This document shows positions 11,691-22,769 of a DNA stretch of 64,000 nt, piece by piece (position 1 is the first letter of the stretch; each line of letters begins with the position of its first letter). This DNA comes from Mesostigma viride (taxonomy: Eukaryota > Streptophyta > Mesostigmatophyceae > Mesostigmatales > Mesostigmataceae). Below the pieces are notes generated by a model, which did no database searches, was not told where the DNA came from, and saw nothing but the letters and a program-made list of their open reading frames with translations. The stretch spans positions 114,501-178,500 of the forward strand of contig RPFO01000079.1 of the NCBI GenBank assembly GCA_009746045.1, written 5' to 3'. A program made the position numbers and the translations under genes.

Positions 11691-14600
11691 CTTGAGATGT
11701 TGTCCCCTGTAAATAGTCAATCACCCCTAGTGGGACGAACAGTTGTACATAGTAATGGGGGTGTCCCTCTTGTGCAGCAGCAAGGGGTTGGGAATGATGA
11801 GGTGCTTCCACTCAATGATTGCAATAACGCTGCTGCAGCAGTGGAATTCCCTGTGCCTGTGGCAGGTGCAGGGTCTCCAGTTGTTGGGGTTGACTCTGGG
11901 AGTCAAGCCGCCAGACTGGAAGGACCTGCAGCTTCTGTGGGAACCGGGGCTGGCTCTGGGAGCCGAGCTACCTTGGAGGAGGTCCCTGGAGCAAGAGAAC
12001 AGCAGGTGGGTCGTGCTATCCCAAGCACACAGTCTTTGTCACGTTCCTCTCTGTGCAGCCAGGCTGACAGGGGGTTGAGCTATGCTCAGGCTGGAAACAC
12101 TCTACACCATATCTTTGGCCACTCTAAGCAGGCAGAGATGTTTGCTTGGAAGATTGGCAAGGAGCCTTTGCTAGAGGCCTGCAGTGCAGCTGCTCAGAAT
12201 TGTGTCTGTCAGGAGAATGCTGTTCGCCTCCCACAGTCCCATGCCAGAGAACCTGCTAGAGAGCGGGGGGATATCCAGGTGGACATCCAACACATCAGGG
12301 GCATGTATCTGTTGGTGGGGGTGGATAGGTTTAGCAGATATAGGTTGCTGACCATTCTTCCTGGAATGCAGGAGCATCAGCTGTTGATGGGTCTCCAGTC
12401 TTTGTTGCCAGGCTTTGGGGTGTACACCAAGGTGCAAGCTGACTTGCAGTTTGACTGCTTGATCAAGCTGGCTGACCAGCTTCCTTGTAAGTTGGTAGTG
12501 GTCCCTAGGGAATGCCATGGGCAGCAGGGAGCTGTAGAGAGATCTATACGTGAAGTAAAAACAGTGGTGCTAGCAGCTAGGAGTGTGCCTGTTGTGGCAT
12601 CAGCTCTAGAGAAAGCAGCTTGGTGTAAGGGGATTGAGGAGCAGCTTAACCACAGGGTAACCTATTACTATGATGGTGTGGCAGTCTCTCCCCTGGCATT
12701 GCAGTTTGGTATGCTATCACAGGACGTGGTGGCAGCCTGCCTGAAGAAGGCAGACAGGGTGTTTTCCAGATTGAGGCGTAAGGACAAGGGTTGGAAAATG
12801 CTGAGGCCCCAGGTGGGACTGAGGGTCAGGATGTGGAAGGAACCGTCATTACCAGGCAAGCGTGGCAAGTGGCAAGATGGGCAGGTAACCCATGTTGAGG
12901 AAGCTAACCATTCTTGTCTGGTGGCTTTGGAGAGTAATCCCAAGCACGTGTACAGGCTATCCTGGGCTCACGTCAAGGAGAGAAGGCCAACTGCAATCTG
13001 GCCTGAAGACGGCCCTGATCCTCCCTTGGAGGGAGATGAGCAGGATGAGAGCCAGGCAGCAGATGCTAACCCACCATGCTTGGATTATGGTCTGTCCTGG
13101 ATGGATGAGGGTGAGCAGGAGTCTGCTGAGACGTCTGTCACAAGGCCAGAGGTGGCCAGGGCTGCACCACAGTCCAGGGGGCTGCTTATGGCGGACATCA
13201 TTCGAGCTCTGCAGAACAGCAAGCGTGATCCCAAGGTATCTAAGCTCACGGGATGGGGGTCATGTGGGGCACCAGCACTAGAAGTGGATACCAACTCACA
13301 GGTGTCCATTCTAAGGGTAGAGGATGCTGCAGGCTTGCAGTGGTCATCCCCTAGCTGCCTAGCTGTGTCTGATTTCTCTGGGAATGTGTCCATGAAGATC
13401 TTGGGAGAAGTGAGTGTGCCTATCCTGGGGGTGCCCACCACGTTCAGTGTGGTTGAAGGGTATCAGGGGCCTGCCATTCTAGGTCAGAACTTCTTGTGCT
13501 TACCAGGGGTGAGGATATCCTCTGAGGAGCTAGCATTAGAAGGGCAGGGCCGCCTTCCCTTGCAGAGATATCGCTACTCCCAGGGTCTTAGTGTGGCTGT
13601 AAGGGCTGTGAGGGGTCTAGAGGCAGAGGGTCCTGATACAAAGGAGCCCATTGCTGGGGACCTGCTGATCCTCCCTACTACGTTTGACCCACGTGAGTTG
13701 GGTGTGCAGAGGTACCAGATCCCAGGAACGAGTCCTGTACCTTGGCGCAAGCTAGTGGAGATGATGCAAAGCCCCAAGATGGCTAAGGCATGGACTCTTG
13801 GCTTTGTTGCTTCTGGGCATGAGTGGATAGTTGCCAACTGTGCAGAGCCTGTGGATGTCCTCCCTGAGGATCACCAGCTGCTCAGATTGATGTTTGTCCT
13901 CAAGCTCAAGGAGGTAGATGGCGTGCAGGTGCCACATGTTAGACCAGTTGTGACTGAGTACCATGGCACTGGACAGTTAGCAGATGAGGAGCTTTACACA
14001 CCAGGGATGCTGCATGATACATGGAGGATTTTGTTGTGCATTTATTTGTCTTTTCTGCAGAAGGGGATACCCTATAGCTCTGTGTTGGTAGATTTCAAGA
14101 GGGCTTTTCTTAAGGGTGATCAGCAGGAAGCACAGGATACTTGGCGCACAATACCCCCTTTCTTTGTTAAGGTGCCTGCAGTGTGGAGGGCAGAGCTGAA
14201 GACGAGGTATTTGAGGATTCTCAAAGGCGTGGAAGGCCTTAGATCGAGTCCCATCATCTGGAGGAAGAGCTTGGAGAAGTACCTCAGGTCTGTCTGTGGT
14301 CTCTCAGTCTCTCCAGTTGATCCTTGTCTGTTTCAGGGTAGCTATGAGGGGCTGCCAGCGTTTGCCTCCCTGCATGGTGATGATCTGCATCTCCTGGGCC
14401 ATCCCACTTGGCAAGAGTTGACTCTGGCCAGGATCCAGAAACGGTTTGAACTGGGTAAGATCCAGTACATGGTTGAGAATGAGCCCATGGTGTTTTGTGG
14501 AATGCAGGCGACCTTGGTCCATCAGCAGGGTACATGGTCCATCCAGCTGGAGGGTGGTAAGGATTATCCTCAGCAGATCATAGATGCCTTGCAGGAGCCC

Positions 14601-15283
14601 ATCACCCAGGCCAGATGTGCAACAATACGAGGTATGTTGGCATGGCTGGCCAGCATTTGTGCTCCTGACCTGTTGGTACTGAGTCGGTTGACCGATTCCC
14701 AACTGGTTGAGGTGGGTGCTGAGAGAGTGGTAGAGGCTGTTCGCATGTCTCCCCCTCTCATGCTGGGTCCTTTGGATTTGTACAGGCCTTTTGACATGAT
14801 GCTCTATGTGGACAGTTCTATGGATAGTAGGAAGGTCACAGAGGTCAGGGGCCGTGCAGCAGCATTAATATCCCTGGTGCAGGAACAGTCCTCTCTGGTC
14901 TGCTGGTACAGTCGGTTGCAAACAGGGTAACTCCCAGCAGTGACATTGCTGAGTGCAGGGCAATCTGTGAAGGGCTTCATACTGCTCTTTACTTGAGGGA
15001 GCTATTTTACCAGCTATGTCAAGTGGCTTCCTGTCGGTTGCAGATGCACACACTGGTAAGAACTGACAGCATGGGCATGGTGCAGTTTGTGCACAGGCAG
15101 CTGGCCAGGAGCAGGGACCTTGATTATTTGTTGCTCAAGGAAATGTCTTGCTTAGCTAACATTGAACATGTGGCTGGCGTGGACAACCCTGCAGATGCTC
15201 TCACCAAGCTGGAGGAGAAGGCTGAGCTGCAATACCCTTTGCTTCGTGGGCTCATGGCCTCCAAGGGGGGAGGGCCAGAGTAG
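11691..15283 (+). CDS. pol: E1 pol: integrase, retropepsin-like, reverse transcriptase, RNase H; one frameshift
   Basis: Open in the gag frame straight after TGA to 14930, then shifted by 1 nt near 14918 and finished in another frame at 15283. Residues are counted from the Met at 11697. The HHCC zinc finger is at 130-175 (HHIFGHS ... CVC). The integrase core carries D near 196, D249 (VQADLQFD) and E near 281 (GQQGAVERS), with a basic C-terminal tail to about 435. The retropepsin-like domain follows at 505-605: VDTNSQVSIL (D531), a flap-like MKILGEVSVPILG, and AILGQNFL. RT lies at 700-960, with VDFKRAFLKG and the catalytic HGDD at 893-896 instead of YVDD. RNase H shows YVDSS, AECRAICEG, RTDS and ADALTK. 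A protease after integrase departs from the usual Copia order. Confidence 0.85.
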
Positions 15284-16200
15284 ACCAAACAGCCTTGCTC
15301 TAGGTGGGAGGCATCCCAGTGGGCTGGGCAGCCACGTGGTGGCTGACAGCAGGTCCTTCAGAGTTCAGACACACTCTGCTGGACAGGGGTCAGGGTGGAG
15401 TCACTCCCCTGGCTGAGAATTTCGCCTGGCTCTGTCATGGAGCTGCAGAAGAGTCTTAAGGACTTTGTAATGGGCCTTGGGTCTTCATGGAATGGACCCT
15501 GCAAGGGCAGCCCAAGTGTTGGCTCTAACAGGTTGCTGTACATTTGTATATATTCTCTGTAACCAACCTGTTGCATGCTAATAAAATCCCTGGTTGTGTG
15601 ACCATGTTGGACGTGGTTGCCAGGGGCCTCACTATGGGTTATACTCTTTATAATAAAACATAATCTTGTTATTGTCATGTCTTGTTGTTTGTGATGCTCA
15701 GTTCCAGGAGCTGATCCAAACCTGGAGGATATGGGGTGGGGTTCGATTCCCCAGCTGACCTCAGCCTGGCATGTATGAATCCTGAGTTTATCCCTCAGTG
15801 AGGACATGGGCTCCCCATGTGTTGGCTAACATTTGTCAGGGCTCTCTCAGTCTTTGGAAGGATTTAAAAGATAAAGGAGGCTCCGTGGCGGGCGCCATAT
15901 GAACGGGCGCCTGTGATAACTGGATGACCAGGAACTCACAATAGTACGTTCATGGACTCCTCTATCCAAACTCCTCTGACTAAGTGAAGACCTAACTTTA
16001 ATCTACACCAGGTTCCCAAAGAAAGGGTTGGGATGTCATGTGGGTCAGAGGGCAACCTTTGAACCAATGAGCAGGCCTAGCTAATATTTGGAGGCACCTC
16101 AGGTTCCAAAAGAAAAGGCAGGTCTGGTCTCTGGGAGGGATCAGATGTCTGAAGGCTTGTGGGGACAGTGGCTGATAGGTTCTCAGGCTGGTCCAAGCTC
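15284..16200 (+). other. E1 3' non-coding region
   Basis: No ORF. Homologous to E2 35765-36764. Contains AATAAA-type poly(A) signals (about 15580 and 15651) and a TGGGGTTCGATTCCCC segment (15733-15750) that matches an RNA polymerase III B-box / tRNA T-arm. The E2 counterpart has GGTTCAATTCC. No complete tRNA cloverleaf can be drawn. Confidence 0.6.
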
Positions 16201-16202
16201 CA

Positions 16203-16219
16203 AAACAAGAAAGGGTTGG
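16203..16219 (+). promoter_or_regulatory. E1 polypurine tract
   Basis: AAACAAGAAAGGGTTGG directly precedes the 3' LTR. The same AAGAAAGGGTTGG precedes the E2 3' LTR (36771-36783), so it is the likely plus-strand primer. Confidence 0.7.
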
Positions 16220-16873
16220 AGTTAGCATATTGGGGCACCAATGTGCTAGATGGATGCAGGTTGAGGAGACCTTTCCAACGCCGTGTCAACCGCCTAGAAC
16301 AGACAAGGGACTAGAAAGTTATCAAGTCCCGAAGTACTGCCGACCGGTGGGCGAGGGCGGGGCACACTCAGGGCATAGTGGACAGGACACGTGGCAGGCC
16401 GTGCCTGCACAGGCTTAGCCTGGACTCTCACGTGACTGGGACACAGTGTACTGAGGGCTCAACGGTATTGTGGCTAGTAGAAGCCAGTAACCAGCCAGCA
16501 GGTCTGCAAGGATGTACGTCCTTGCAGGACTGTGGCAGGTCCTGTGCTGTCCTAGACACAGGATAGCCAGAGATTCCTGTATGCTGCCTGCAACGAGGAT
16601 GCAAGGCAGCGATACAAGGCTCTGGCAATGTAGCGTTGCCCAGCGTTGCTCATGACCGAGGAACAAGGATGGAACAAGGTTGCATATAGCTCGAGGCTCA
16701 ACGAGGCAGCGAGCGTCTTCACACACGAACCTTGGTCGTCACGACGAGTGGCGAGCCTATCGAGGGTCGTAGGCCTGGTGTGAGGATAAAGGTTGCTAGC
16801 CAGCAGCCTAGGGTCATTCCAGCCGGCAAGGACCAGGAGCTCACAAGCTCTGCTGACGAGTTGCTGCGCAAAT
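16220..16873 (+). repeat. E1 3' LTR
   Basis: Copy of 8476-9131 with two substitutions and a 2-nt deletion in the TATA-like element. Followed by the CTTGC duplication. Confidence 0.92.
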
Positions 16874-17108
16874 CTTGCTTGCTTGCGGTACGACGCGGCG
16901 GTCGGTGCCGACCACCTTCCGGCCGAGCTGCTGAAGAACCCTGACCTGGCGGTCCGTCACTCGAATGCTCCGTCATATCCTCAGCGTCCGCTACCAAGAA
17001 TGCCGCAACCGGGCCGAGCTCTACTGCGAGCTCCCTCTTGTCACCCATACCATCCGACACCGCCGCCTCCTCTTTGCCGGCCATCTTGCCCGCACAGACC
17101 AGGTGAAT
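16874..17108 (+). pseudogene. LINE ORF2 fragment between E1 and E2
   Basis: Continues the LINE of 7090-8475. LRYDAAVGADHLPAELL corresponds to the start of the RT domain (LRFYAAVGPDQLPAPVI in the 52920-56042 copy). After an internal deletion of most of the RT it resumes with RMLRHILSV ... IRHRRLLFAGHLARTD, the C-terminal region. E2 is inserted at its right end. Confidence 0.75.
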
Positions 17109-17741
17109 AGTTAGCATTTTGGGCAACCAATATGCTAAGTGGACGCAGTTTGGAAAGACCTTTCCAACGCCGTGCTGACCGCCTGAAACAGACAAGGGAC
17201 GAGAAAGATATGAGGTCCCGAAGTCCTAGCCGTCCGTGGCCGACTAGGGTACAGTCCTCTGGTATAGTGGACAGGACACGTGGCAGGCCGTGCCTGCACA
17301 GGCTTAGCCTGACTATCACGTGACTGTGGTCCACATAGACCAGAGGAGCAGCATCCTGTGACTGGTGGAATACTGGAGCTGGCACAGGTCTGCAAGGATA
17401 CTAGGCCTTGCAGGCTTGTGACAGGTCCTGTACTTCCTAGGTTGCAGAGTCTAGGCAAATCCAGTTCGTCCTGGCTCTGCACTGATGCCAGTGGACGTTG
17501 AGGATTTGCTTGCATGCCTGCACGTGCCTCGTCACGCCGATGGGAACGAGGAACAACGCAAAGGATATAGCTTGGTCATGGGGGATGACCAGCTATCTTG
17601 GCAAGCACGAACCGAGGCTCCCACATTGGACGTGGAGACGCTCACCGTGGTCGTGGCTTGGTGCACGGGTTAAAAGGTTGCTGCCTTGCAACTTTGGCTC
17701 ATCCCGTTATGTGCGTGAAGGACCAGGAGCTCACAGCTCTG
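17109..17741 (+). repeat. E2 5' LTR, main part (last ~14 bp at 22725-22738)
   Basis: Matches the 3' LTR base for base except ccacAtagac/ccacGtagac. It is interrupted after CAGCTCTG by the CACTA-like element, and its last bases GTTGTTTGCTAACT lie at 22725-22738. AAAGGATATAGC (about 17560) is a TATA-like promoter candidate. Confidence 0.9.
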
Positions 17742-17762
17742 CACTAGGAACTCGGCTTTGAG

Positions 17763-18070
17763 AATGGGTGAGAAAAGGTGAGAAAAAGGGTGAGATGGGT
17801 GAGAAAAAAGGTGAGAAATGGGTGAGAATGGGTGAGAAAAGTGAGAAAATAGGGTGAGAAATGGGTGAGAATGGGTGAGAAAAGGGCAATCTCACCCGGG
17901 TGAGATTGCCCCAAAAAGGTGAAAAAAGGGGAAAAACGTGAGAAAAATCTCAAAAAACAGGACGTGAGATAAGTGAGAAAAACGGGAGGTGTGAAACGTG
18001 AGAAAAGTGAGAAAATCAGGACGTGAGAAAAGTGAGAAAAACAGGACGTGAGAAAAGTGAGAAAACACAG
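17763..18070 (+). repeat. Left subterminal GGTGAGAAA array
   Basis: Irregular repeats of GTGAGAAA/GGTGAGAATG with 1-5 bp spacers, including the palindromic CTCACCCGGGTGAG near 17891-17904. The mirror array is at 22387-22700. Confidence 0.85.
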
Positions 18071-18235
18071 CGCTGAAAAACACACCCATAATGCAATATG
18101 CTGGCAGCAGACACATGCATGCAGTGCCAGTAACAACCGCTGTTCAAAACAGCACGAACAATAACGATTTTTTCATTAAATGTTTGAATAATTTTAATGT
18201 TTACAGCTGCAAGAACCCGTTGATTCAACTATTCA

Positions 18236-18385
18236 ACACTGTTATGGCGTTATGTACATCTTCGGCATTCAAATATGCCTGTTCAACACAGTCTGTTATG
18301 GCGTTATGACATCTTCGGCATTCAATGCCTGTTCAACACAGTCTGTTATGGCGTTATGACATCTTCCGCATTCAATGCCTATCAT
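18236..18385 (+). repeat. ~53-bp tandem repeat, three units
   Basis: Units start near 18241, 18296 and 18350 and contain TATGGCGTTATG, ATCTTCGGCATTCAA and GCCTGTTCAACACAG. Internal to the CACTA-like element. Confidence 0.7.
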
Positions 18386-18884
18386 CAAATACTATATGGT
18401 AGCTAGCTAACAAAGCGGGCCGGTCGACAGGGCGTCACATGCTGACTTGAAAGTGGAACCGCTTGCATTTTACTCTCGTGGTCCCTGCAAGAAATAAACA
18501 AACCGACACAATATACGCAAGAGGAAAAGAAATCAGATCCTTGACATAGATGTAAGCGTTCTACAAGGAAGAGCTCACCAGCACCTAACGGTCCATGCAG
18601 CAAATGTGTAGAACCCAACACTCACTCTTATGGCAAAGCAGCCCCATGTGGCAAGGCAGCACCATACACATGAATCACACCATGCGCCAGATGTCACACG
18701 AGCAAGGCACAACGTTGTCGTCGGATCAGAAAGCAACAAACGTGAAAACGCTAGCGGCCCAAATCTGAGATTCCGCGGAACACAGAAAATAAGAAAGCTC
18801 AGAAGCTACCAGCAAGGGATCGAACATATGACCTTTGGCATGATTTCGCGGCTGTGTGAGTCTCCTGATCCGAAGGCATCTCAC

Positions 18885-20610
18885 TTAACTCGTCGTCTGT
18901 CCCTGGTCCTCTACGGAGGACTGAGTTGAACTCAGTCCTCTCTAGAGGACCGAGTTTTTGGGTTTCGTAGAAAATTCGCCCCGGTCAGAATGTTTGACAA
19001 AAAAATTCTCTCAAAATTTATTCAAATACTACGTGAAAAGATCTTTCTTGGACATATTTTTGGGATTTTTTTGGATTTGGTATGCGCGGCTAACTGTACG
19101 GTCAAAGTACAGGTGGTAAGGGTACTTTTCCACGTGAAACGCGAGTTCCGGAAATGCACGACCTAGCCATGGCGGCTCGCGCCCATGCATGCAGTTTACG
19201 TTTGCGGACGAGTTAGCCGTCCAAACTCAGTAAATAGATTTAACATGCCCTAAAGATGATATAAATCAATTTTTAGCTCGCGGGGATGCGATTTACCCGG
19301 TGTCGGCACTGTTCTTGCTGGAAAAAACTGCGATAAGGCAGGTCGACGGAATTGATTACTGCGCTTGCTTTCCGGCGCAATTTCAATGGCTGATAGGTTT
19401 CTTTCTACATTTTAACATGAATTGTATTAGAATATATTGAGTGACAGTATAGATTTGATGATCTCGACCATTCTGTCACGTCATGGTCTATATGCCGCAA
19501 AGTGCCACTTTTGCGGGCACCGCCTGGGCCAAGGTAACGCCAGCCGTGCCAGGTAAAGCCGGATAATCGTTGCCTCTTCGTTCCTTGATGTTCGTACATG
19601 AGTTTAAGCTTGCGAGGCGTTGTCAGGTTCAAGTCTTGATGCTCTTTCTTGACCGTTGCCTGCCCCTCTCTAAAACCCCCTTTTCAGATGATGTTAGCAG
19701 GCATTTGCCTTAACCCAGTGTAGTTGTGCAGGGTTTTAGGAGCTGTGCAGGTTTAAACACCTTCATAGATGTTAGTTATTCTTTTGCTACGTTCATACTG
19801 CATGATTGTGTGGCCACGGGCTGCGTCAAGGGTGCATTCAAGCTTTTACGGGTGAGTGAAAAGTCTTGGTGACAAACCACTGCCATCATGTGCCAGCAAC
19901 TATGTTGGCCACATCATGGCAAGGCAAAACAGTTATAGCCATATCTATTGTTGTTTGAAACAATGGAAATATGCTTAACCTACCCATTATATTGGTGGTT
20001 GACACTTATAACATAACCCTTTGTTGGTAGGTATCCAAGCCCATTCCCTACATGCATGCATAGGCTCTCACTACATGATAAGGTATGATATACCTGAAGT
20101 ATGATGATGCAAGTGTGTTGTCCTGTAATGCTTGAAGGGAAATGAGTTGATTGGGATGGTTGGTGGCCACGGTGATGTAGTATGACCGCACTTACACGCT
20201 AGCAAAGTTAGCAAAAGCCCCATTCCTCTCCTGAGGACTGAGAGTTTTTTAATTGTTTCAGGCAGTTGCAGTGGCCAAATGGAGCCCAGTTTTTTGCCAC
20301 GCTTCAAGAACTATGTTGTTTACATGCCTATATTTTTTCTTCATGCACCAGGATTTGATTGAATTTTTCCCACTCGTTCTTATCCCGAAAAATGCAAATT
20401 CGCGAGGGGCGCCCAACGTCCGTGTAATTTTCAGGTGTTCGGGTCAAGTTTTCACATATGCAGTATTTTTGCCAACAAAATGATATCTAGTACACCCCAG
20501 ATCCACATCAAAACATTTGGGATGGACCCCCCACCTAGTCGCTACACGCGGTTGAAAATTGTCAACTCAGTCCTCCTGTGAGGACTGAGTTGGGACAGAC
20601 GACGAGTTAA
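18885..20610 (+). mobile_element. TTAA-flanked inverted-repeat element (piggyBac-like MITE)
   Basis: A perfect 19-bp inverted repeat TTAACTCGTCGTCTGTCCC (18885-18903) / GGGACAGACGACGAGTTAA (20592-20610). TTAA at both outer ends matches the target duplication of piggyBac elements. Inside each end are hairpins of GAGGACTGAGTT and its complement (18913-18956 and 20565-20591). No transposase ORF is seen, so it would be non-autonomous. Superfamily assignment rests only on TTAA. Confidence 0.65.
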
Positions 20611-20779
20611 TTAACGTTTCGAAACAGCCAAACTGCGGAAAATCTCTTACCGGAGAGAGTTGCCAATATCAAGGAGACAACCAGCGCACGCCAGAAATCG
20701 GGAGAATCCGGACCATGGTAGCTCGAGCCTGCCGTTATTTTGTCCGCGTTTTCGAGTCGTGCAGGATTATGAATATGAA

Positions 20780-21750
20780 TGGAGATGGAAATGTGTAGCC
20801 TTGTGCATTGAAATTACGGCTGGCTGACGTGAAGAGCGACTACATGACCTACACGGTGGGGCCGGAAACGGCTTGCTTGATTGTGTTTCATCGTGGGCAA
20901 CGAGTCCAACAACTACTTTCTCTGGGCGGCAAACTGCGGCAAATTGAACGCAAACCTCATCATGAAATCTTGACCGTCGAAATGTAACCATCCGACGACT
21001 TATGCAGTATGCCGCGTAATTTTCTGTTGCGGGAGAGCCGTTGGGCCGGTTCCCGACGCGGGCGACCAGTGGTTTGCGTTAAGTTAACTTAGCTGAAGTT
21101 CTCCAACAGAAGTGACCCAAGCCGCATGATGGCACTCATCGACGGCCTCAGTCTATTGACGCGTCGGCCCGATTTTGGCGGCACCCAATTTGACCCCAAC
21201 GGCACCTACCGACAAAGGGCATAGGTACGTACGTTTCACGCGCACCACTACCTTCGAGCTCTGCTATGGCGGTGGTGCCGTGGGGCCCGCATCAGACTGC
21301 GGGCCCTTATCTGCTTTGGCGGTGCTGCCGTTGGGCCCGCATCAGAATTCAGGCCCTTTATGCAGGCGGGCCCTTAATGCATGTTACTTTTTTATTCTTC
21401 TGCATACAAATATGAAGCAATGAGGTCGTGTCCTCCGGATTTTTGCATTTGCACCGTGGGCAGTTCTTGGACGTTTGGAAACATGCATGATGGCATGTGG
21501 CTAATGCAATGACTGAATCAAGCTAGACCGTTTCAGTGGTTTTTCATTTGCGGGTATTTCCTCGTAAATGGTGGGAAAGCGATCGCAGCAATGGTTCTCA
21601 CCACTAGACACTCCCGGCCAGTGAAGCTCGAAAAACACGCCCTGATCAAGCAAGCTGTTTCCGGCCCCACTGTATAGGTCATCTTACAGTCGCTCTTTGC
21701 GTAAGCCAGCCATAATTTCAATGAACAAGGCTGCACATTTGCATACTCTT
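20780..21750. repeat. Diverged inverted duplication
   Basis: 20790-20885 and 21645-21745 are inverted copies: GGGGCCGGAAACGGCTTGCTTGA against its complement, and AGAGCGACT against AGTCGCTCT, with scattered mismatches. The ~750-bp loop holds GGGCCCGCATCAGA repeats (about 21288 and 21330). No coding capacity seen. Confidence 0.6.
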
Positions 21751-21844
21751 TTCTTGGTTATCGGTGTGCCTTTGTTTGGATGCAGGGGGGATCGCTGTGC
21801 TGACACAACGCGTTCAACGTGCTGGGAATCAACAATCCTGACGT

Positions 21845-22315
21845 CCCAAGGTTTACTGGAGGGGCGGGGACCTGATGATCAACCACGAGATGTGGACGCC
21901 CCCTGCGGGCTAGAATAGCCCTAGCTTGTAATCATTGGCAGTCTCTGCCGCCATGGCAGCCATGCCTAGAATGTTTGCCTAGCTGAGCCATTATACCTAG
22001 TCACGTGCACCGCTAACACACGGTACACGACCAGCCATAGCCTTAGCTTAGTCCTTGTACAACCATGCTACGTCATGGCAATGCTCAGATTACTTGCCCA
22101 TGCACCCGTTATGATATGCTCACATGGGTCTTATTGCACCCACAGATTGCCGGATCGTTTTTCGGGTCCAATAGCAGCTGCGACATGCCTTTGGCATGAA
22201 GGAGAAAGGGGGTCTGTGCCCTTCCTGTTGTGCACACACAGGGATTAAAAGCACTTCGGTGCTCCGTGATCCAACGGGAGCACGAGTTCAATTAATCATG
22301 TAATTAATTAATTAG
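21845..22315 (+). mobile_element. LINE 3' terminus, family A (5'-truncated)
   Basis: Aligns with 48750-49235. It carries the last ORF1 codons (ACTGGAGGGGCGGGGACCTG), the 3' UTR with AAAGCACTTCGG, a hairpin GTGCTCC/GGAGCAC, and an (AATT)n-type tail. A short LINE insertion inside the CACTA-like element. Confidence 0.8.
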
Positions 22316-22386
22316 TGGTGCTGAGTTTATTTTCACATTAATGACTTAATGAAATAAAGCTCATGATTTTTTTCGTGTTGCACTCT

Positions 22387-22700
22387 TGGTGAGAAATTTC
22401 TCACCACGTTGACTTGTGATTTTTCTCGTGTTAGTGATTTTTCTCGTGTTGGTGAGAAACTTCTCAATTTTCTCACTTTTTCTCACTTTTTCTCACTTTT
22501 TCTCACCCATTCTTACCTTTTTTCTCACTTTAGGGTTTTTTCTCACCCAAATCTCACCCAAACCCCCTTTTTCTCACCAAAATCTCACCCTGGTGAGATT
22601 TTGTTGCCTAGCGTTTGCGGAAAAAAATTGAGATTTTTCTCACTTTTCTCACCTTTTTTCTCAAAGGGGTGAGAAAATTGAGGGGTTTTGAGAATTTTCT
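22387..22700 (-). repeat. Right subterminal TTTCTCACC array
   Basis: Reverse-orientation partner of 17763-18070: many TTTTTCTCAC and TCTCACCC units up to the right terminal inverted repeat. Confidence 0.85.
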
Positions 22701-22769
22701 CAGAAATTGAGTTCCTAGTGCATGGTTGTTTGCTAACTCATATTATTGCATTCCTGTTTGCGGGGTTTC

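Larger units (their letters stand above)
8476..16873 (+). mobile_element. Copia-like LTR retrotransposon E1
   Basis: Two direct LTRs of 656 and 654 bp flank 7.1 kb holding ORF-A, a basic ORF-B, gag with a CCHC knuckle, and pol. The 5-bp duplication CTTGC is at 8471-8475 and 16874-16878. The LTRs differ by two substitutions and one 2-nt indel, so insertion was recent. Nevertheless ORF-A carries two frameshifts and pol one (RNase H region). It is inserted in a LINE remnant. The conserved ADALTK near the end of RNase H and the CCHC gag place it near Copia. Domain order and motifs are atypical (see pol). Confidence 0.93.
17742..22722 (+). mobile_element. CACTA-like non-autonomous DNA transposon inserted in the E2 5' LTR
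   Basis: Terminal inverted repeats are CACTAGGAACTC at 17742-17753 and GAGTTCCTAGTG at 22709-22720. Just inside each end is an array of GGTGAGAAA-type units, in opposite orientation at the two ends (17763-18070 and 22387-22700). Terminal CACTA plus subterminal repeats is the hallmark of the EnSpm/CACTA superfamily. The uninterrupted 3' LTR reads CTCTGGTTG. The flanks CTG and C(A)TG fit a 3-bp CTG duplication with one extra A, or a 2-bp TG duplication. No transposase ORF is seen. Other elements are nested within it. Confidence 0.75.

Noticed and set aside
11880..11930. VDSGSQA in E1 as the protease active site ahead of integrase
   Set aside because: Not conserved in E2, where the same place is Gly/Leu-rich. 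The retropepsin-like block after integrase is conserved in both.
10724..15000. Antisense ORFs over gag and pol
   Set aside because: Mirror frames of coding sequence, no conserved counterpart between E1 and E2.
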